Below, one piece after another: positions 1-9,053 of a DNA stretch of 64,000 nucleotides. The position numbers and the translations under genes were made by a program. The DNA lies in assembly GCA_009844085.1 (NCBI GenBank), contig VYCF01000024.1, positions 124,001-188,000 of the forward strand. The letters are read 5' to 3'. This DNA is from Gammaproteobacteria bacterium. GTDB taxonomy: Bacteria > Pseudomonadota > Gammaproteobacteria > Pseudomonadales > Pseudohongiellaceae. The notes under the pieces are model-generated. The model saw only the letters and a program-made list of their open reading frames with translations, searched no databases and was not told the DNA's origin. Position 1 is the first letter of the stretch; every line of letters starts with the position of its first letter.

Positions 1-1191
1 CAACTGGCTTTCGTCGAAGTCGAACCGTTCCGCGCGCAGAATCTCCGTGTAATACGCCCAGTCCCAGGCGGCCAGGGTAAAGTCCTCGCCGGAGTCGTCG
101 ATCATCTGCTGCAAATCCGCCGCTTCGCGCCGGGCGTTGGCGACGGTCGGCGGCGCAAGTTCAGCGAGGCGCTGATTGACCGCCCCCACCGAGCCCGCGG
201 TTTCGTCTTCCAGGATATACGCGGCGTGATTTTCGTAGCCGAGCAATCGCGCCCTTTCGGCGCGCAGCCGCAGAACCTCGGTCACGGTCTCCAGATTATC
301 GTATTCTCCGCCGCGGGAGCCCCGCGACAACGAGGTTTCCAGAATGCGTTGGCGCAGACCCCGATTCTGCAAACTGGCCAGGGACGGCTGTCCGCTCGTA
401 TTGAGCAAGGGCAGCACGAACCGGCCCGGCAAATCGCGCGACTCGGCTTCGTTTGCAGCCGCCGTAATGAGCGCCTCATCAAGGCCGGTCAATTCCTCCC
501 GGCTGTCGACGACGATCGCCACGTCGTTTACTTCGCCCAGCACGTTCTGGCTGAACCGCGTTTCAAGCACCGCAACCCGGGCATTGATATCCCTGAGTTG
601 CTCCTGCTGCTCCTCGCTCAGCCCCGCTCCCGCCCTGATGAAGTCGATATGAGTTCGCTCAAGCAGGCGATGGGACTCGGGGTCCAGGCCCAGATCGTCC
701 CGGCTCTCGTGCAGCGCCGAAATACGCGCGAACAAATCCCGATTCAGCAGAATCGCATCGTAGTGGGCGGCGAGTTCCGGGGCCAGTTGCTGCTGCAGCG
801 CCTGAATGTCGTCATTGGTATGGGCGCTGGACAAGGCGAAGAAAACCGAGGACACGCGATTGAGCAATTGTCCGCTCAACTCGAGCGCGACGATCGTGTT
901 TTCGAAATCCGGCGCGGCTTCCTGCCCGGCTATCGCTTCCACTTCGGCGATCTGCTCCGCCATGCCGACTTCAAAAGCAGGCTGGTAATGCTCGTTCGCG
1001 ATCAGATCGAAGGGAGGGAAATTGAAATAGTGCGGACTCTCCGCGAAAAAGGGATTACCGGCCACCTGGACCTCCGCCGCCGCTTCAGGCTCGGCGGCAG
1101 AATCCTGCGCCGGCGCCTGATCCTCGCCGGAACAGGCCGCGAGCGCGGCAAGAATCAATGCCGCCCCCGGAAATTTCAAATATCTGTTCAT
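1..1191 (-). CDS. M3 family oligopeptidase lipoprotein (Dcp/OpdA-like), C-terminus outside window
   Basis: Reading the minus strand from the ATG at 1191 gives 397 residues with no stop before the window edge, so only the N-terminal part is present. The start is followed by a lipoprotein signal ending in LAAC, then an acidic Ala/Glu-rich linker. From about residue 40 the protein matches the N-terminal helical half of thimet-type (M3) peptidases, with the typical opening NPFFAESPYYFNFPPFD, SAHTNDDIQAL and the LRLRAERARLLGY segment. Family members of about 700 residues are zinc peptidyl-dipeptidases or oligopeptidases; the HEXXH zinc site lies in the unseen C-terminal half. Lipidation suggests the periplasmic face, probably degrading imported peptides. 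Catalytic competence cannot be judged here. Confidence 0.85.
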   Translation of the reverse strand, partial: MNRYLKFPGAALILAALAACSGEDQAPAQDSAAEPEAAAEVQVAGNPFFAESPHYFNFPPFDLIANEHYQPAFEVGMAEQIAEVEAIAGQEAAPDFENTIVALELSGQLLNRVSSVFFALSSAHTNDDIQALQQQLAPELAAHYDAILLNRDLFARISALHESRDDLGLDPESHRLLERTHIDFIRAGAGLSEEQQEQLRDINARVAVLETRFSQNVLGEVNDVAIVVDSREELTGLDEALITAAANEAESRDLPGRFVLPLLNTSGQPSLASLQNRGLRQRILETSLSRGSRGGEYDNLETVTEVLRLRAERARLLGYENHAAYILEDETAGSVGAVNQRLAELAPPTVANARREAADLQQMIDDSGEDFTLAAWDWAYYTEILRAERFDFDESQL

Positions 1192-1215
1192 ATCTTGATG
1201 CCTCATACCTGTCGT

Positions 1216-2040
1216 TCAAGCGCCCAATTGTCGCGCCAGATCGAGAAAATCGGTGGCCGTCACATCGAAATCGCCGCTCGTGTCCGGCGTAAAGGGCCGA
1301 TCCGGACCTCGTTCCAGCGGCCGCGGCACATATCCCGTACGTAAGCCTGTGGCCGCGGCAGCGCGCAGGTCGCCCGGATGGGCCGCGACCATCATCACCT
1401 GTTCCGGAGCGAGACCGAGCAGATCCGCCGCTTTCAGGTAGACCGCCGGATTCGGCTTGTATCGTTCCGCGAGTTCGGCCGAAAGGATCGCATCCCAGGG
1501 CAGACCGGCGTTCTTCGCCATATTGGTCAACAGCGCGACATTGCCGTTGGACAGCGTCGCGATCACATAACGCGTCTTCAGCCGGTTCAATCCCGCCACT
1601 GCGTCAGGCCAGGGCGAAAGCCTGTGCCAGGCATAGTTGAATTCGACCCTCTCCTCCTCCGTAAGTTCCTGCAGCCCATATTCTTCGATCAGCTCGTCGA
1701 GAATCATCCGATGCAGAACGTCGATCTTCGTCCATGGCAACTCGCCATTGCGCACCCGGCTCATCGAAGGCCCATAACCTCCGCGCCAGCGGTCGGCAAA
1801 CTCGAACCAGTCCACGTCGAAATCCCTGCCCGCCGCCAGCAACTGCCCTTCCCGCGCAATCGACGACCGCCAATCCACCACCGTACCGAACACATCAAAT
1901 GTCAGCGCCCGAACCTCCCCCAAGGGCCCATCAACCTGCGCAAATGCCAACCTGCCCGATACCCCGGCTCCCGCCGCAACCGCCAGCGACCCCCCCAGAA
2001 ACCGACGCCGCGAAAAACCATCACTACTGATATTTCTCAT
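1216..2040 (-). CDS. Tat-exported haloacid dehalogenase type II-like HAD hydrolase
   Basis: The protein has 274 residues. I chose the ATG at 2040 because AGGAG lies about 11 bases upstream and because it starts just before a twin-arginine signal (SRRRFLGGS followed by an Ala/Gly-rich core and a LAFAQ cleavage site). The mature part is a HAD-superfamily domain: motif I FDVFGTVVDW with the nucleophilic Asp, SNGN at motif II, a Lys in ERYKPNP, and the motif III/IV region with MMVAAHPGDL. This arrangement is that of (S)-2-haloacid dehalogenases, which hydrolyse 2-haloalkanoates to 2-hydroxyalkanoates. Export is unusual for this mostly cytoplasmic family. The substrate is inferred, and other HAD phosphatase activity is possible. 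Confidence 0.82.
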   Translation of the reverse strand: MRNISSDGFSRRRFLGGSLAVAAGAGVSGRLAFAQVDGPLGEVRALTFDVFGTVVDWRSSIAREGQLLAAGRDFDVDWFEFADRWRGGYGPSMSRVRNGELPWTKIDVLHRMILDELIEEYGLQELTEEERVEFNYAWHRLSPWPDAVAGLNRLKTRYVIATLSNGNVALLTNMAKNAGLPWDAILSAELAERYKPNPAVYLKAADLLGLAPEQVMMVAAHPGDLRAAAATGLRTGYVPRPLERGPDRPFTPDTSGDFDVTATDFLDLARQLGA

Positions 2041-2068
2041 GTTTGCAAGTCTCCTGTCCGCTGGCACA

Positions 2069-3454
2069 CTACCCCAAATAAACCAGAAGAATAGCCGCCG
2101 GACAAACAAACTTCACATACACCGGCCAGATTTTCCAGAACACCCCCGATTCCGCTTCCGGAGACCCTTGCACAATCTCCTTGAGCACCGCGTCGCGCCG
2201 CCAGATCCAGGCAACGAAAATGCAGAAGAAGAATCCGAGCAATGGCTGACTCACCTCGGTGGCGTAATTCACCACGAGATCGAAAAGCGGATCGAAATTG
2301 AGGACGATCACCAGGGAAACGCAGGTGACGACCGCGCCGATCAATAGCGCTGCCCTGCCCCGCGCCATTTTCCGATATTCGACCGCGAACGCCACGGGCA
2401 CCTCGAGCATTGAAATCGAGGACGTCAGCGATGCGATCGTCATCAGCAGGAAAAACGCCAGCGAGACGAATACGCCCATGGCTCCCATGTCGCCGAACAA
2501 TTCCGGCAACACCGATACGATCAGGGCCGGCCCCGCCACGAGGCTGCCGTCGGGATTGAAGATCTCCACTCCACTCGCGAGCGCCACGTACATCGCCGGA
2601 AGAATAAGCATGCCCGCGATCACCGCGATACCGATATCGAGCAAGGCGACGAGGCTGCCCGTCACCGGCAGGTTCTCCCGCTTGCTGATATAGGAACCGT
2701 AAATCAGCATCGTACCGACGCCGAGAGAGAGCGAGAAGAAGGCCTGCCCCATGGCGTCGACGAGCAATCGCGGATTGGCTATTCGGGTAAAATCCGGCAC
2801 CAGGTATGCGCGCAATCCGTCCATCGCCCCCGGCTGCGCCAATACGTAGACGATCAACAACAGCAGAATGAGGATCAGCATCGGCATCAGCCGAGAAGCC
2901 CAGCGCTCTATGCCGTCCTTTACTCCCGCGCGGATGATATGAATCGTCAATGCCATGAACAGCACGACGAATATGCCGTTGCGCAATTCGCCGTCCGTGA
3001 CAAGCCAGCTTGCCGCCCCCGACATTCCCGTCAGCCGTGCGAGCGGATCGAGAAAGAAGGCCATCATCCAGCCGCTGACGATGGCGTAGAAACTCAATAT
3101 GAAACTTACGGTCAGGATGCCCAGTGAGCCGACGAAAACGGCGAGCAAGCGCGTTTTTGGACCGCGGGATATGCTTTGCAGGGCCTTGATCGAGTTGGCC
3201 TTGGCGTGGCGGCCGATGATGAGTTCCGCCATCAGCGCCGGATAGGCCAGGGCGAACGCCATGACGAGATAGGCAAAAAGAAAGGCCGCGCCGCCGTTGG
3301 ATGCGGCATTCGTCGGAAAGCCCCAGATATTGCCGAGACCCACGGCGGAACCGGAGGCCGCCATCAGGAAACCGAACCGCGAACTGAATTCGCCGCGGCC
3401 CGTTGCCGGACTGCTATCGCCGTCTGTCAGGCCCGGCGCGTCTTGAGGGCTCAA
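2069..3454 (-). CDS. sodium-dependent neurotransmitter-symporter (NSS/SNF) family transporter
   Basis: The 461-residue polytopic membrane protein has the NSS signature in its first membrane helix (GSAVGLGNIWGFP, which forms Na+ and substrate sites in LeuT) and the PALMAELIIGRHAK segment after TM2. Eleven to twelve hydrophobic helices are evident. Bacterial NSS proteins import amino acids or related solutes with Na+. The start is a TTG that shares bases with the TGA stop of the upstream gene (TTGA at 3451-3454), with AGGAAG about 12 bases upstream, so translation is probably coupled. Substrate cannot be deduced. Confidence 0.9.
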   Translation of the reverse strand: MSPQDAPGLTDGDSSPATGRGEFSSRFGFLMAASGSAVGLGNIWGFPTNAASNGGAAFLFAYLVMAFALAYPALMAELIIGRHAKANSIKALQSISRGPKTRLLAVFVGSLGILTVSFILSFYAIVSGWMMAFFLDPLARLTGMSGAASWLVTDGELRNGIFVVLFMALTIHIIRAGVKDGIERWASRLMPMLILILLLLIVYVLAQPGAMDGLRAYLVPDFTRIANPRLLVDAMGQAFFSLSLGVGTMLIYGSYISKRENLPVTGSLVALLDIGIAVIAGMLILPAMYVALASGVEIFNPDGSLVAGPALIVSVLPELFGDMGAMGVFVSLAFFLLMTIASLTSSISMLEVPVAFAVEYRKMARGRAALLIGAVVTCVSLVIVLNFDPLFDLVVNYATEVSQPLLGFFFCIFVAWIWRRDAVLKEIVQGSPEAESGVFWKIWPVYVKFVCPAAILLVYLG

Positions 3455-4443
3455 TTCCCGTCCACTTCCTGTTGCCTGGCGCCGGCGAGAATGCCGGGCA
3501 AGGCGTAATTGCCTTCATGACAGGCATATTCGAATATTCGATCGCCGGACCGGAACGGAACCTGGGCGCTCCAGGGGCGGCTGTACGCGACATCGTCCTC
3601 CACCGTGAATTCGTAGAGCAATTCGTCTTCGCCCACGCGGGTAAATCGTTCGATAACGCTGGCCGTCGGCGGCAGGTATAGCGAATGCTTGATCGCAAAG
3701 CGAAAGCTCTGCTGCGGGTGGAAATTGGTGGTCTCCACCACCAGCGTGTCCCCTTCCCAGCGGCCGACCGAATCGCCCAGCCAGGGATTGAAGCTGTCGT
3801 CGAGCGGTTCGCCGTCGAGCCGGATGATACGGGCGTCGTGATTCATCTCCACCAGGATCATCACATAGTCCTCGTTCTGCACGATCTGGTAGGAATTGTT
3901 ATATAACACCGGCAGCATCGGCGGGCCGCCGGTGGAACCGAAGCCGACCATGCATCGTTTGCCCAGGGGGCGCTGTTCCGGCCCGTCGTACCCCGACTGC
4001 TGCCGGTAACCCATGAATGCGAGTCCGGCCGCTTCGGTGTAGGGAATCCTGCCGTCGGCGGGATCGACGATGAACGAGGTGCGATATTCGCCCATTACCC
4101 GGGCGAGCCGGGTGCCCGGATCGATCCAGAACGCGTTGTATCCGGCGTCTGTATCGCCGTCCGTCGGCGGCGGGCGATCCGGGTCGCTTGGAGCGCTGTC
4201 GAGTTCGGTCACCTGATTGAGCAGGTTGGCGCTTTCCAGTTGCCTGGCCTCTTCCTCGGAAACCACGAGTTTCTCGCCCAGCGCCGGATCCCGCTCCAGC
4301 GTCGTGATGCTGGCCGAAGTCCAGAATCCCTGCAGGTCGGGCACGCCGTGTTCGGTGCGCGGCGCCTGCCATTCACCCTGGGCTGCCGCCTGCCCGGCGA
4401 AAATCAGGAAAAACATCCCGACAGCAAGCGTTTTGATTGGCAT
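3451..4443 (-). CDS. secreted protein of unknown function, about 330 residues
   Basis: The ATG at 4443 follows GGGAGAAG and opens a clean signal peptide (MPIKTLAVGMFFLIFAGQA, cleavage after AAA-Q). An in-frame start 51 bases further upstream would spoil the signal. The mature protein begins with EHGVPDLQGFW, an opening I associate with a large set of uncharacterised secreted proteins of marine Gammaproteobacteria and Acidobacteria. It is mostly beta-rich with many Trp and Gly, and has no recognisable catalytic motif. It overlaps the downstream transporter by four bases, suggesting a joint role at the envelope, but no function can be assigned. Confidence 0.75.
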   Translation of the reverse strand: MPIKTLAVGMFFLIFAGQAAAQGEWQAPRTEHGVPDLQGFWTSASITTLERDPALGEKLVVSEEEARQLESANLLNQVTELDSAPSDPDRPPPTDGDTDAGYNAFWIDPGTRLARVMGEYRTSFIVDPADGRIPYTEAAGLAFMGYRQQSGYDGPEQRPLGKRCMVGFGSTGGPPMLPVLYNNSYQIVQNEDYVMILVEMNHDARIIRLDGEPLDDSFNPWLGDSVGRWEGDTLVVETTNFHPQQSFRFAIKHSLYLPPTASVIERFTRVGEDELLYEFTVEDDVAYSRPWSAQVPFRSGDRIFEYACHEGNYALPGILAGARQQEVDGN

Positions 4444-4497
4444 ATTCTTCTCCCGTATTGCGGCATTCTTACATAGCATCCATGCCACTACCAAGCC

Positions 4498-5229
4498 TCA
4501 GCGTTCCACGGGCACTTCGAGCAGCAGTTCTCCGCCGATGGCGTCGCGCAATTCGAATTGCGCGAGATTCGCCCGTCGCATTTCGCCCATGAACGAAGCG
4601 CCCTCGTCGAGCGCGGTAATGACGAACACCAGTCTGCCCGTCGCTTCCTCTCCCGGCGCCAGCCGCACGGGCAGAAACAGATAGCGTTCATTGGCGCTGA
4701 GCATGCCGCGCACCGTTGCTTCGACGCTCAATGTTCCGGGTGGCACCTCTTCACGCACCGCGCGGTACAACATGGGCCTCCCGTCGCTGTCGATCATGCG
4801 CAGATAGATGTCGACTTCCCGGCTGAACAGCTCGCCGTTGCGCAGTTCCACGGTGGGCGTGAAAATCGGAAAGGCGAAACCGATTTCCACCAGGGCGTTG
4901 GAAGAACTGTCGGTTATCAGGCGTTGTTCGACCATATCGATGCTGAGCACGGATTCGGCGAATCGCGGCATCCAGAACAGGAAATAGCCGAAGCCGCCAA
5001 ACAGCACGGGGATGTAGAACAAGGCCAGCAGGCGCGCAGCCCGGGGCGCATGCGCCTGCAACGGAATCCAGGCGGCGGTGAGCGCGGCCAGCGCCGGCAG
5101 CAGGAACAGCACGGCGCGTATGAGCAGGTCTTGTCGTCCGAACCAGAGACTGTTGTCCAGCAGCAGGTAAGCTCCGACCGCCGCCAATGCGAACAGCAGC
5201 GCGGCAAGGATCAGAGGCGGCGATTTCAT
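4498..5229 (-). CDS. membrane protein of unknown function
   Basis: The 243-residue protein has three hydrophobic helices near residues 3-25, 36-58 and 68-92, followed by a soluble region of about 150 residues that looks beta-sandwich-like (alternating hydrophobic strands such as RLVFVITAL and GELLLEVPV). I do not recognise the family. It starts three bases downstream of the lipA stop and may be transcribed with it. The C-terminal domain resembles extracytoplasmic domains that read as FxxA/DUF3426-like, but this is not firm. Confidence 0.6.
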   Translation of the reverse strand: MKSPPLILAALLFALAAVGAYLLLDNSLWFGRQDLLIRAVLFLLPALAALTAAWIPLQAHAPRAARLLALFYIPVLFGGFGYFLFWMPRFAESVLSIDMVEQRLITDSSSNALVEIGFAFPIFTPTVELRNGELFSREVDIYLRMIDSDGRPMLYRAVREEVPPGTLSVEATVRGMLSANERYLFLPVRLAPGEEATGRLVFVITALDEGASFMGEMRRANLAQFELRDAIGGELLLEVPVER

Positions 5230-5232
5230 GCT

Positions 5233-6198
5233 TCAGGCGCTACGCAACAGCCTGGCCTGCTGGTCGGCATGATAGGACGAGCGCACGAGAGGTCCGCTGG
5301 CGACATGGCGGAAGCCAAGCGACTCGCCGTATTCCCGCAGGCCGTCGAACTCGGCCGGATGCACGAAGCGCGCAACGGGCAGGTGATGGCGACTCGGTTG
5401 CAGGTATTGGCCAAGCGTCAGCATGTCCACATCGTGCCCGCGCAGATCGCGCATCACTTCGCGAACTTCTTCCAGCGTTTCTCCAAGACCGAGCATCAGC
5501 CCGGATTTGGTAGGTATGTCAGGATGTAACCGTTTGAATTCCTTCAATAATCGCAACGACCAGACATAATCCGCTCCGGGTCTGACCTTGCGATAGAGGC
5601 GAGGTATGGACTCAAGGTTGTGATTAAAGACGTCCGGCGGCGCCGACTCAAGGATTTCCAGCGCGATATCCATGCGGCCGCGGAAATCGGGTACGAGGAT
5701 TTCCACCTGGATGTCCGGGTTCAGGCGCCGGGTTTCACGGATACAGGCGGCGAAATGTCCGGCGCCGCTGTCTTTCAGATCGTCCCGGTCGACCGAAGTG
5801 ATGACCACGTATGTCAGTTCCAGGTCGTGGATCGCCCTGGCCAATTCGGCCGGCTCATCCTGATCGAGCGGCCGGGGTTTGCCATGCGCCACGTCACAGA
5901 ACGGGCATCGCCGCGTGCAGATATCGCCCATGATCATGAAAGTCGCCGTGCCGTTGCTGAAACACTCTCCCAGATTGGGGCAGGAGGCTTCTTCACAGAC
6001 CGAGGCCAGCTTGTGATTGCGCAACTTTCTGCGCAACTCGGCAATACGGGGGGAGACCGGGATCCTGACGCGCAGCCAGGGCGGCTTCTCGGGCAATTCC
6101 ACAGTTGGAACTACTTTCATAGGAATTCTTCGTAACTTATCGGCCCCGCGAAGCTTTTCCCCTTCTATCAACACGTTTCTTCGCTTCCTTTCAGGCAT
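5233..6198 (-). CDS. lipA: lipoyl synthase
   Basis: LipA is a radical SAM enzyme that inserts two sulfurs into the octanoyl chain on lipoyl domains. Both iron-sulfur sites are visible: the auxiliary cluster cysteines at residues 68, 73 and 79 ([12 protein letters not shown]) and the radical SAM CxxxCxxC at 94, 98 and 101 (CTRRCPFC). The C-terminal RSSY motif with the cluster-ligating serine is present. The length of 321 residues is typical. It overlaps the lipB stop by eight bases, so the two lipoate genes are translationally linked. Confidence 0.97.
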   Translation of the reverse strand: MPERKRRNVLIEGEKLRGADKLRRIPMKVVPTVELPEKPPWLRVRIPVSPRIAELRRKLRNHKLASVCEEASCPNLGECFSNGTATFMIMGDICTRRCPFCDVAHGKPRPLDQDEPAELARAIHDLELTYVVITSVDRDDLKDSGAGHFAACIRETRRLNPDIQVEILVPDFRGRMDIALEILESAPPDVFNHNLESIPRLYRKVRPGADYVWSLRLLKEFKRLHPDIPTKSGLMLGLGETLEEVREVMRDLRGHDVDMLTLGQYLQPSRHHLPVARFVHPAEFDGLREYGESLGFRHVASGPLVRSSYHADQQARLLRSA

Positions 6199-6859
6199 GC
6201 GCGGCCTCCTCTTTTTCAGCGCGGCCCTGCCGCAGCGGAAACCGCTCGAGTTGACGCATACTCGCCTCCGTCAGCAAGGTCTTCATGCGGTTCATCAACC
6301 CGATTTTCCCGCCGACCAGATCCGCCACCCGGGTCACTTCGAGTCCTCGAAAGCCGCAAGGATTGATCGAACTGAACGGAGCGAGGTCCATGTCGACATT
6401 CAGACTGAGGCCGTGATAGCTCCAGCCTCTCCTGATGCGCAAGCCAAGGGCGGCGATTTTAGCCTCTCCCACGAATACGCCCGGCGCGCCGGGACGAGTT
6501 GCGGCGGTTATTCCCGCCCCGGCGAGCGCTTCGATCAGCGCCGTCTCGATCAGATCGACCAGTTGCCTGATGCCCATGCCGCGGCGGCGCAGGTCAAGCA
6601 ACGGGTAGACAACCAATTGACCGGGCCCATGATAAGTGACCTGCCCTCCCCGGTCGGTCTGAATCACCGGGACGGCGCCGGGAGCAAGCAAATGCTCCTC
6701 TTTTGCAGCCTGGCCCAGGGTAAAGACCGGATTATGACTGAGCAGCCAGATTTCCTCCCGGGTCTCCGGGCCCGCGGTGGCGGCAAAGCGCGCCATGCGT
6801 TTCCAGACCGGAACATAATCGACCAGTCCGAAATCGCGCACGATCGGCTCATGCTTCAT
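6191..6859 (-). CDS. lipB: lipoyl(octanoyl) transferase
   Basis: LipB moves octanoate from acyl carrier protein to the lipoyl domains that LipA then sulfurates. Visible signatures are [14 protein letters not shown], the [13 protein letters not shown] segment with the catalytic Lys, and [10 protein letters not shown] with the catalytic Cys. I chose the ATG at 6859, giving 222 residues; a TTG two codons upstream is also in frame. The gap to dacA is only nine bases, so the ybeD gene that often lies here in enteric relatives is absent. Confidence 0.96.
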   Translation of the reverse strand: MKHEPIVRDFGLVDYVPVWKRMARFAATAGPETREEIWLLSHNPVFTLGQAAKEEHLLAPGAVPVIQTDRGGQVTYHGPGQLVVYPLLDLRRRGMGIRQLVDLIETALIEALAGAGITAATRPGAPGVFVGEAKIAALGLRIRRGWSYHGLSLNVDMDLAPFSSINPCGFRGLEVTRVADLVGGKIGLMNRMKTLLTEASMRQLERFPLRQGRAEKEEAAHA

Positions 6860-6868
6860 TGGCAACGC

Positions 6869-8080
6869 TCAATTGGAAAGCAGGTTGCTGAGTCTCAGGC
6901 TGAACCAGTCGGTCATGCGTTTCATGACGCCGCCGCGGGCAACGCCCTGCAAGGCCGCGACCTCGCCGCTGTAAACCGGTTCGCCGTCGAGGGTGATGTC
7001 CACCGTACCCATGATCTGGCCGGCTTCGATGGGAGCGTAGATGATTTCGTCGACGTTTACCGCGGCTTCGAGTTCCTCGCCGCGGCCGCGCTGAATCGTC
7101 ACGCGCACCTCCTCGCTCAGGCCCAGATCGAGGGTATCCCGCTCGCCGGACCAGATCGGCACACTGGTCAGCACCTGCCCGGAATCGTTCAATTTCCAGG
7201 TTTCGTAATAGCGGAATCCATAGGTGAGCATCTTCTGGGTTTCCACGGCCCTGGCGTTTTCGCTCTCGGTGCCCATGACCACGGCGATGAGACGCATACC
7301 GTCGCGTTCCGCCGATGTGACCAGACAATAACCGGCGCGGTCGGTCCAGCCGGTTTTCAGACCGTCCACGTTGCGGTCCCGGAACAGCAAGGTATTGCGG
7401 TTGGGCTGGCGGATATCGTTATAGGTGAACTCCCGCTCGGCGTACATCGGGTAGAACTCGGGGTGATTGCCGATGGTGGCCCGGGAAAGCAAGGCCAGGT
7501 CGCGCGCCGACATCAGGTTGTATTGTTCGTCGCTGTCGAGACCGCTGGAGTTCCAGAAATAGGACTGTTCGAGACCGAGCACCTCGGCGTACTGATTCAT
7601 CATGTCGGCAAAAGCGTCCTCGCTGCCGGCGATATGTTCGGCGATGGCGACGCTGGCGTCGTTGCCCGACTGAATGATGATGCCTCGCAACAGATCCTCG
7701 ACGCTTACATAGGTATCGACCCCGACGAACATCTTCGAGCCGTCCATGCGCCAGGCTTTCTCGCTGATATGCACCTCCTCGTCCAGGCCCAGATTGCCGC
7801 TGATTATTTCCTCGATCGCGATATAGGCGGTCATGATCTTGGTCAGGCTGGCCGGGGGCAGCGCTTCGGTGGCGTTGTTCTCCAGAATCACGTGGCCGGT
7901 GCTGGCGTCCATGAGAATGTAACTGCTCGCCGCGATCTCGGGCGGCCGCGGAATAATCGGCTGGGCGGCGGCAACGGCGACATGGACAAGCGCTGCCAGG
8001 AACAGCGCGGGCAGGAGAAACCTCTTGCCGAAAGCCGGAAATTCAATTGAGGGGGCTCTTGATGACAGCATAAAAGGCAT
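6869..8080 (-). CDS. dacA: D-alanyl-D-alanine carboxypeptidase (PBP5/6 type)
   Basis: This is a periplasmic low-molecular-mass penicillin-binding protein that trims the terminal D-Ala of peptidoglycan stem peptides. Catalytic motifs are in order: SLTK (SxxK), SGN and KTG (DGLKTGW). A signal peptide precedes PIIPRPPEI, a beta-rich C-terminal domain follows, and the last residues (WFSLRLSNLLS) form the amphipathic membrane anchor typical of PBP5. The ATG at 8080 is favoured because it leaves rlpA non-overlapping; an ATG at 8071 is an alternative. Ribosome-binding sequence is weak at both. Confidence 0.95.
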   Translation of the reverse strand: MPFMLSSRAPSIEFPAFGKRFLLPALFLAALVHVAVAAAQPIIPRPPEIAASSYILMDASTGHVILENNATEALPPASLTKIMTAYIAIEEIISGNLGLDEEVHISEKAWRMDGSKMFVGVDTYVSVEDLLRGIIIQSGNDASVAIAEHIAGSEDAFADMMNQYAEVLGLEQSYFWNSSGLDSDEQYNLMSARDLALLSRATIGNHPEFYPMYAEREFTYNDIRQPNRNTLLFRDRNVDGLKTGWTDRAGYCLVTSAERDGMRLIAVVMGTESENARAVETQKMLTYGFRYYETWKLNDSGQVLTSVPIWSGERDTLDLGLSEEVRVTIQRGRGEELEAAVNVDEIIYAPIEAGQIMGTVDITLDGEPVYSGEVAALQGVARGGVMKRMTDWFSLRLSNLLSN

Positions 8081-8108
8081 CCAGTCGAATCGGACCGTGT
8101 TCGTTCGG

Positions 8109-8999
8109 TTACTCCGATACAGTGTAAGGACTTCCCAAATCGGCGGCAACCAGCAGCAAGGTCAATTGCCGCGCCTCTTCGGGGCCATTTACCGGGCCGA
8201 CGCGGACCCGATGCAGTACGCCGCGGCCCCCGACTTCGACACTGCGGATAAAAACCGGCCGGGACGTATAGGCGCGCACGCGGCGAGACAGTTCTTCCGC
8301 CGAGCCCAGAACTGAAAAAGCGCCGACTTGCAGATAGAGCCCGCCGGGCGCGGGCGCTGTTTCAACCCGGGCCAGTTCGGCGGCCATACGTTCGATTGAC
8401 GGACTTTCGGCAGCGGCGCGTGACGCAAGTCTCGCATCCGAAGGCGAACCGGAAGATTCTCCGGTAATCGCCTCAAGTTGCACTCTGGCTGTTCCGCGGT
8501 CGGCGAAGCCCAATTTCACCGCGGCGGCATAAGAAAGATCGACAATGCGGTCGCCGTGAAACGGCCCCCTGTCGTTTACCCTGACCACGATGCTGCGGTT
8601 GTTGTCGAGATTCGTAACGCGCAGGAAACTGGGAATCGGCAGACTCGTGTGGGCCGCGGAGACCTTGTACATATCGAAGATTTCGCCATTGGAAGTCTTG
8701 TGGCCGTGAAACTTCTCTCCATACCAGGAAGCGACCCCGCGCTCCGAATAACCTTCTTCCGTCGGTAGCACTGTATAGGTCCGACCCAGCACGGTATAGG
8801 GGCTGCGATTGCCGGCGCCGGTCCGGATGACCGGCCCGGGAATGACTTCCGGAATCGAATCCGGATCGATTCCACGCGCGGGCGCCCGGTCCTGAGAGAT
8901 CGAATAGCGGCTTCCGCCGTCTGAGGACGACGATCCGCAACCGGCTGCGATTGCGCCCAGCAATACCAGAACGGTAAATCTTGCAATCAATTCGGGCAT
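8109..8999 (-). CDS. rlpA: septal-ring lytic transglycosylase RlpA-family lipoprotein
   Basis: The protein has a lipoprotein signal with lipobox AAGC, a double-psi beta-barrel domain (GVASWYGEKFHGHKTSNGE, VRVNDRGPF with the catalytic-site Asp and His region) and a C-terminal SPOR domain (YLQVGAFSVLGSAEEL) that binds denuded septal glycan. In Pseudomonas aeruginosa RlpA cleaves such glycan strands; here the activity is inferred. The ATG at 8999 gives a clean lipoprotein signal of normal length; a GTG 21 bases upstream is also possible. It sits between rodA and dacA as in many Gammaproteobacteria. Confidence 0.93.
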   Translation of the reverse strand: MPELIARFTVLVLLGAIAAGCGSSSSDGGSRYSISQDRAPARGIDPDSIPEVIPGPVIRTGAGNRSPYTVLGRTYTVLPTEEGYSERGVASWYGEKFHGHKTSNGEIFDMYKVSAAHTSLPIPSFLRVTNLDNNRSIVVRVNDRGPFHGDRIVDLSYAAAVKLGFADRGTARVQLEAITGESSGSPSDARLASRAAAESPSIERMAAELARVETAPAPGGLYLQVGAFSVLGSAEELSRRVRAYTSRPVFIRSVEVGGRGVLHRVRVGPVNGPEEARQLTLLLVAADLGSPYTVSE

Positions 9000-9053
9000 G
9001 ATCGGAAATTTCCAGGACACGCTTTCAAGGTAGCGTCCGGAATCGCGGAATTT

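Noticed and set aside
6017-8050. A 677-codon open frame on the plus strand opposite lipA-lipB-dacA
   Set aside because: It is antisense to three well-supported genes, shows no recognisable domain, and has composition typical of GC-rich antisense frames.
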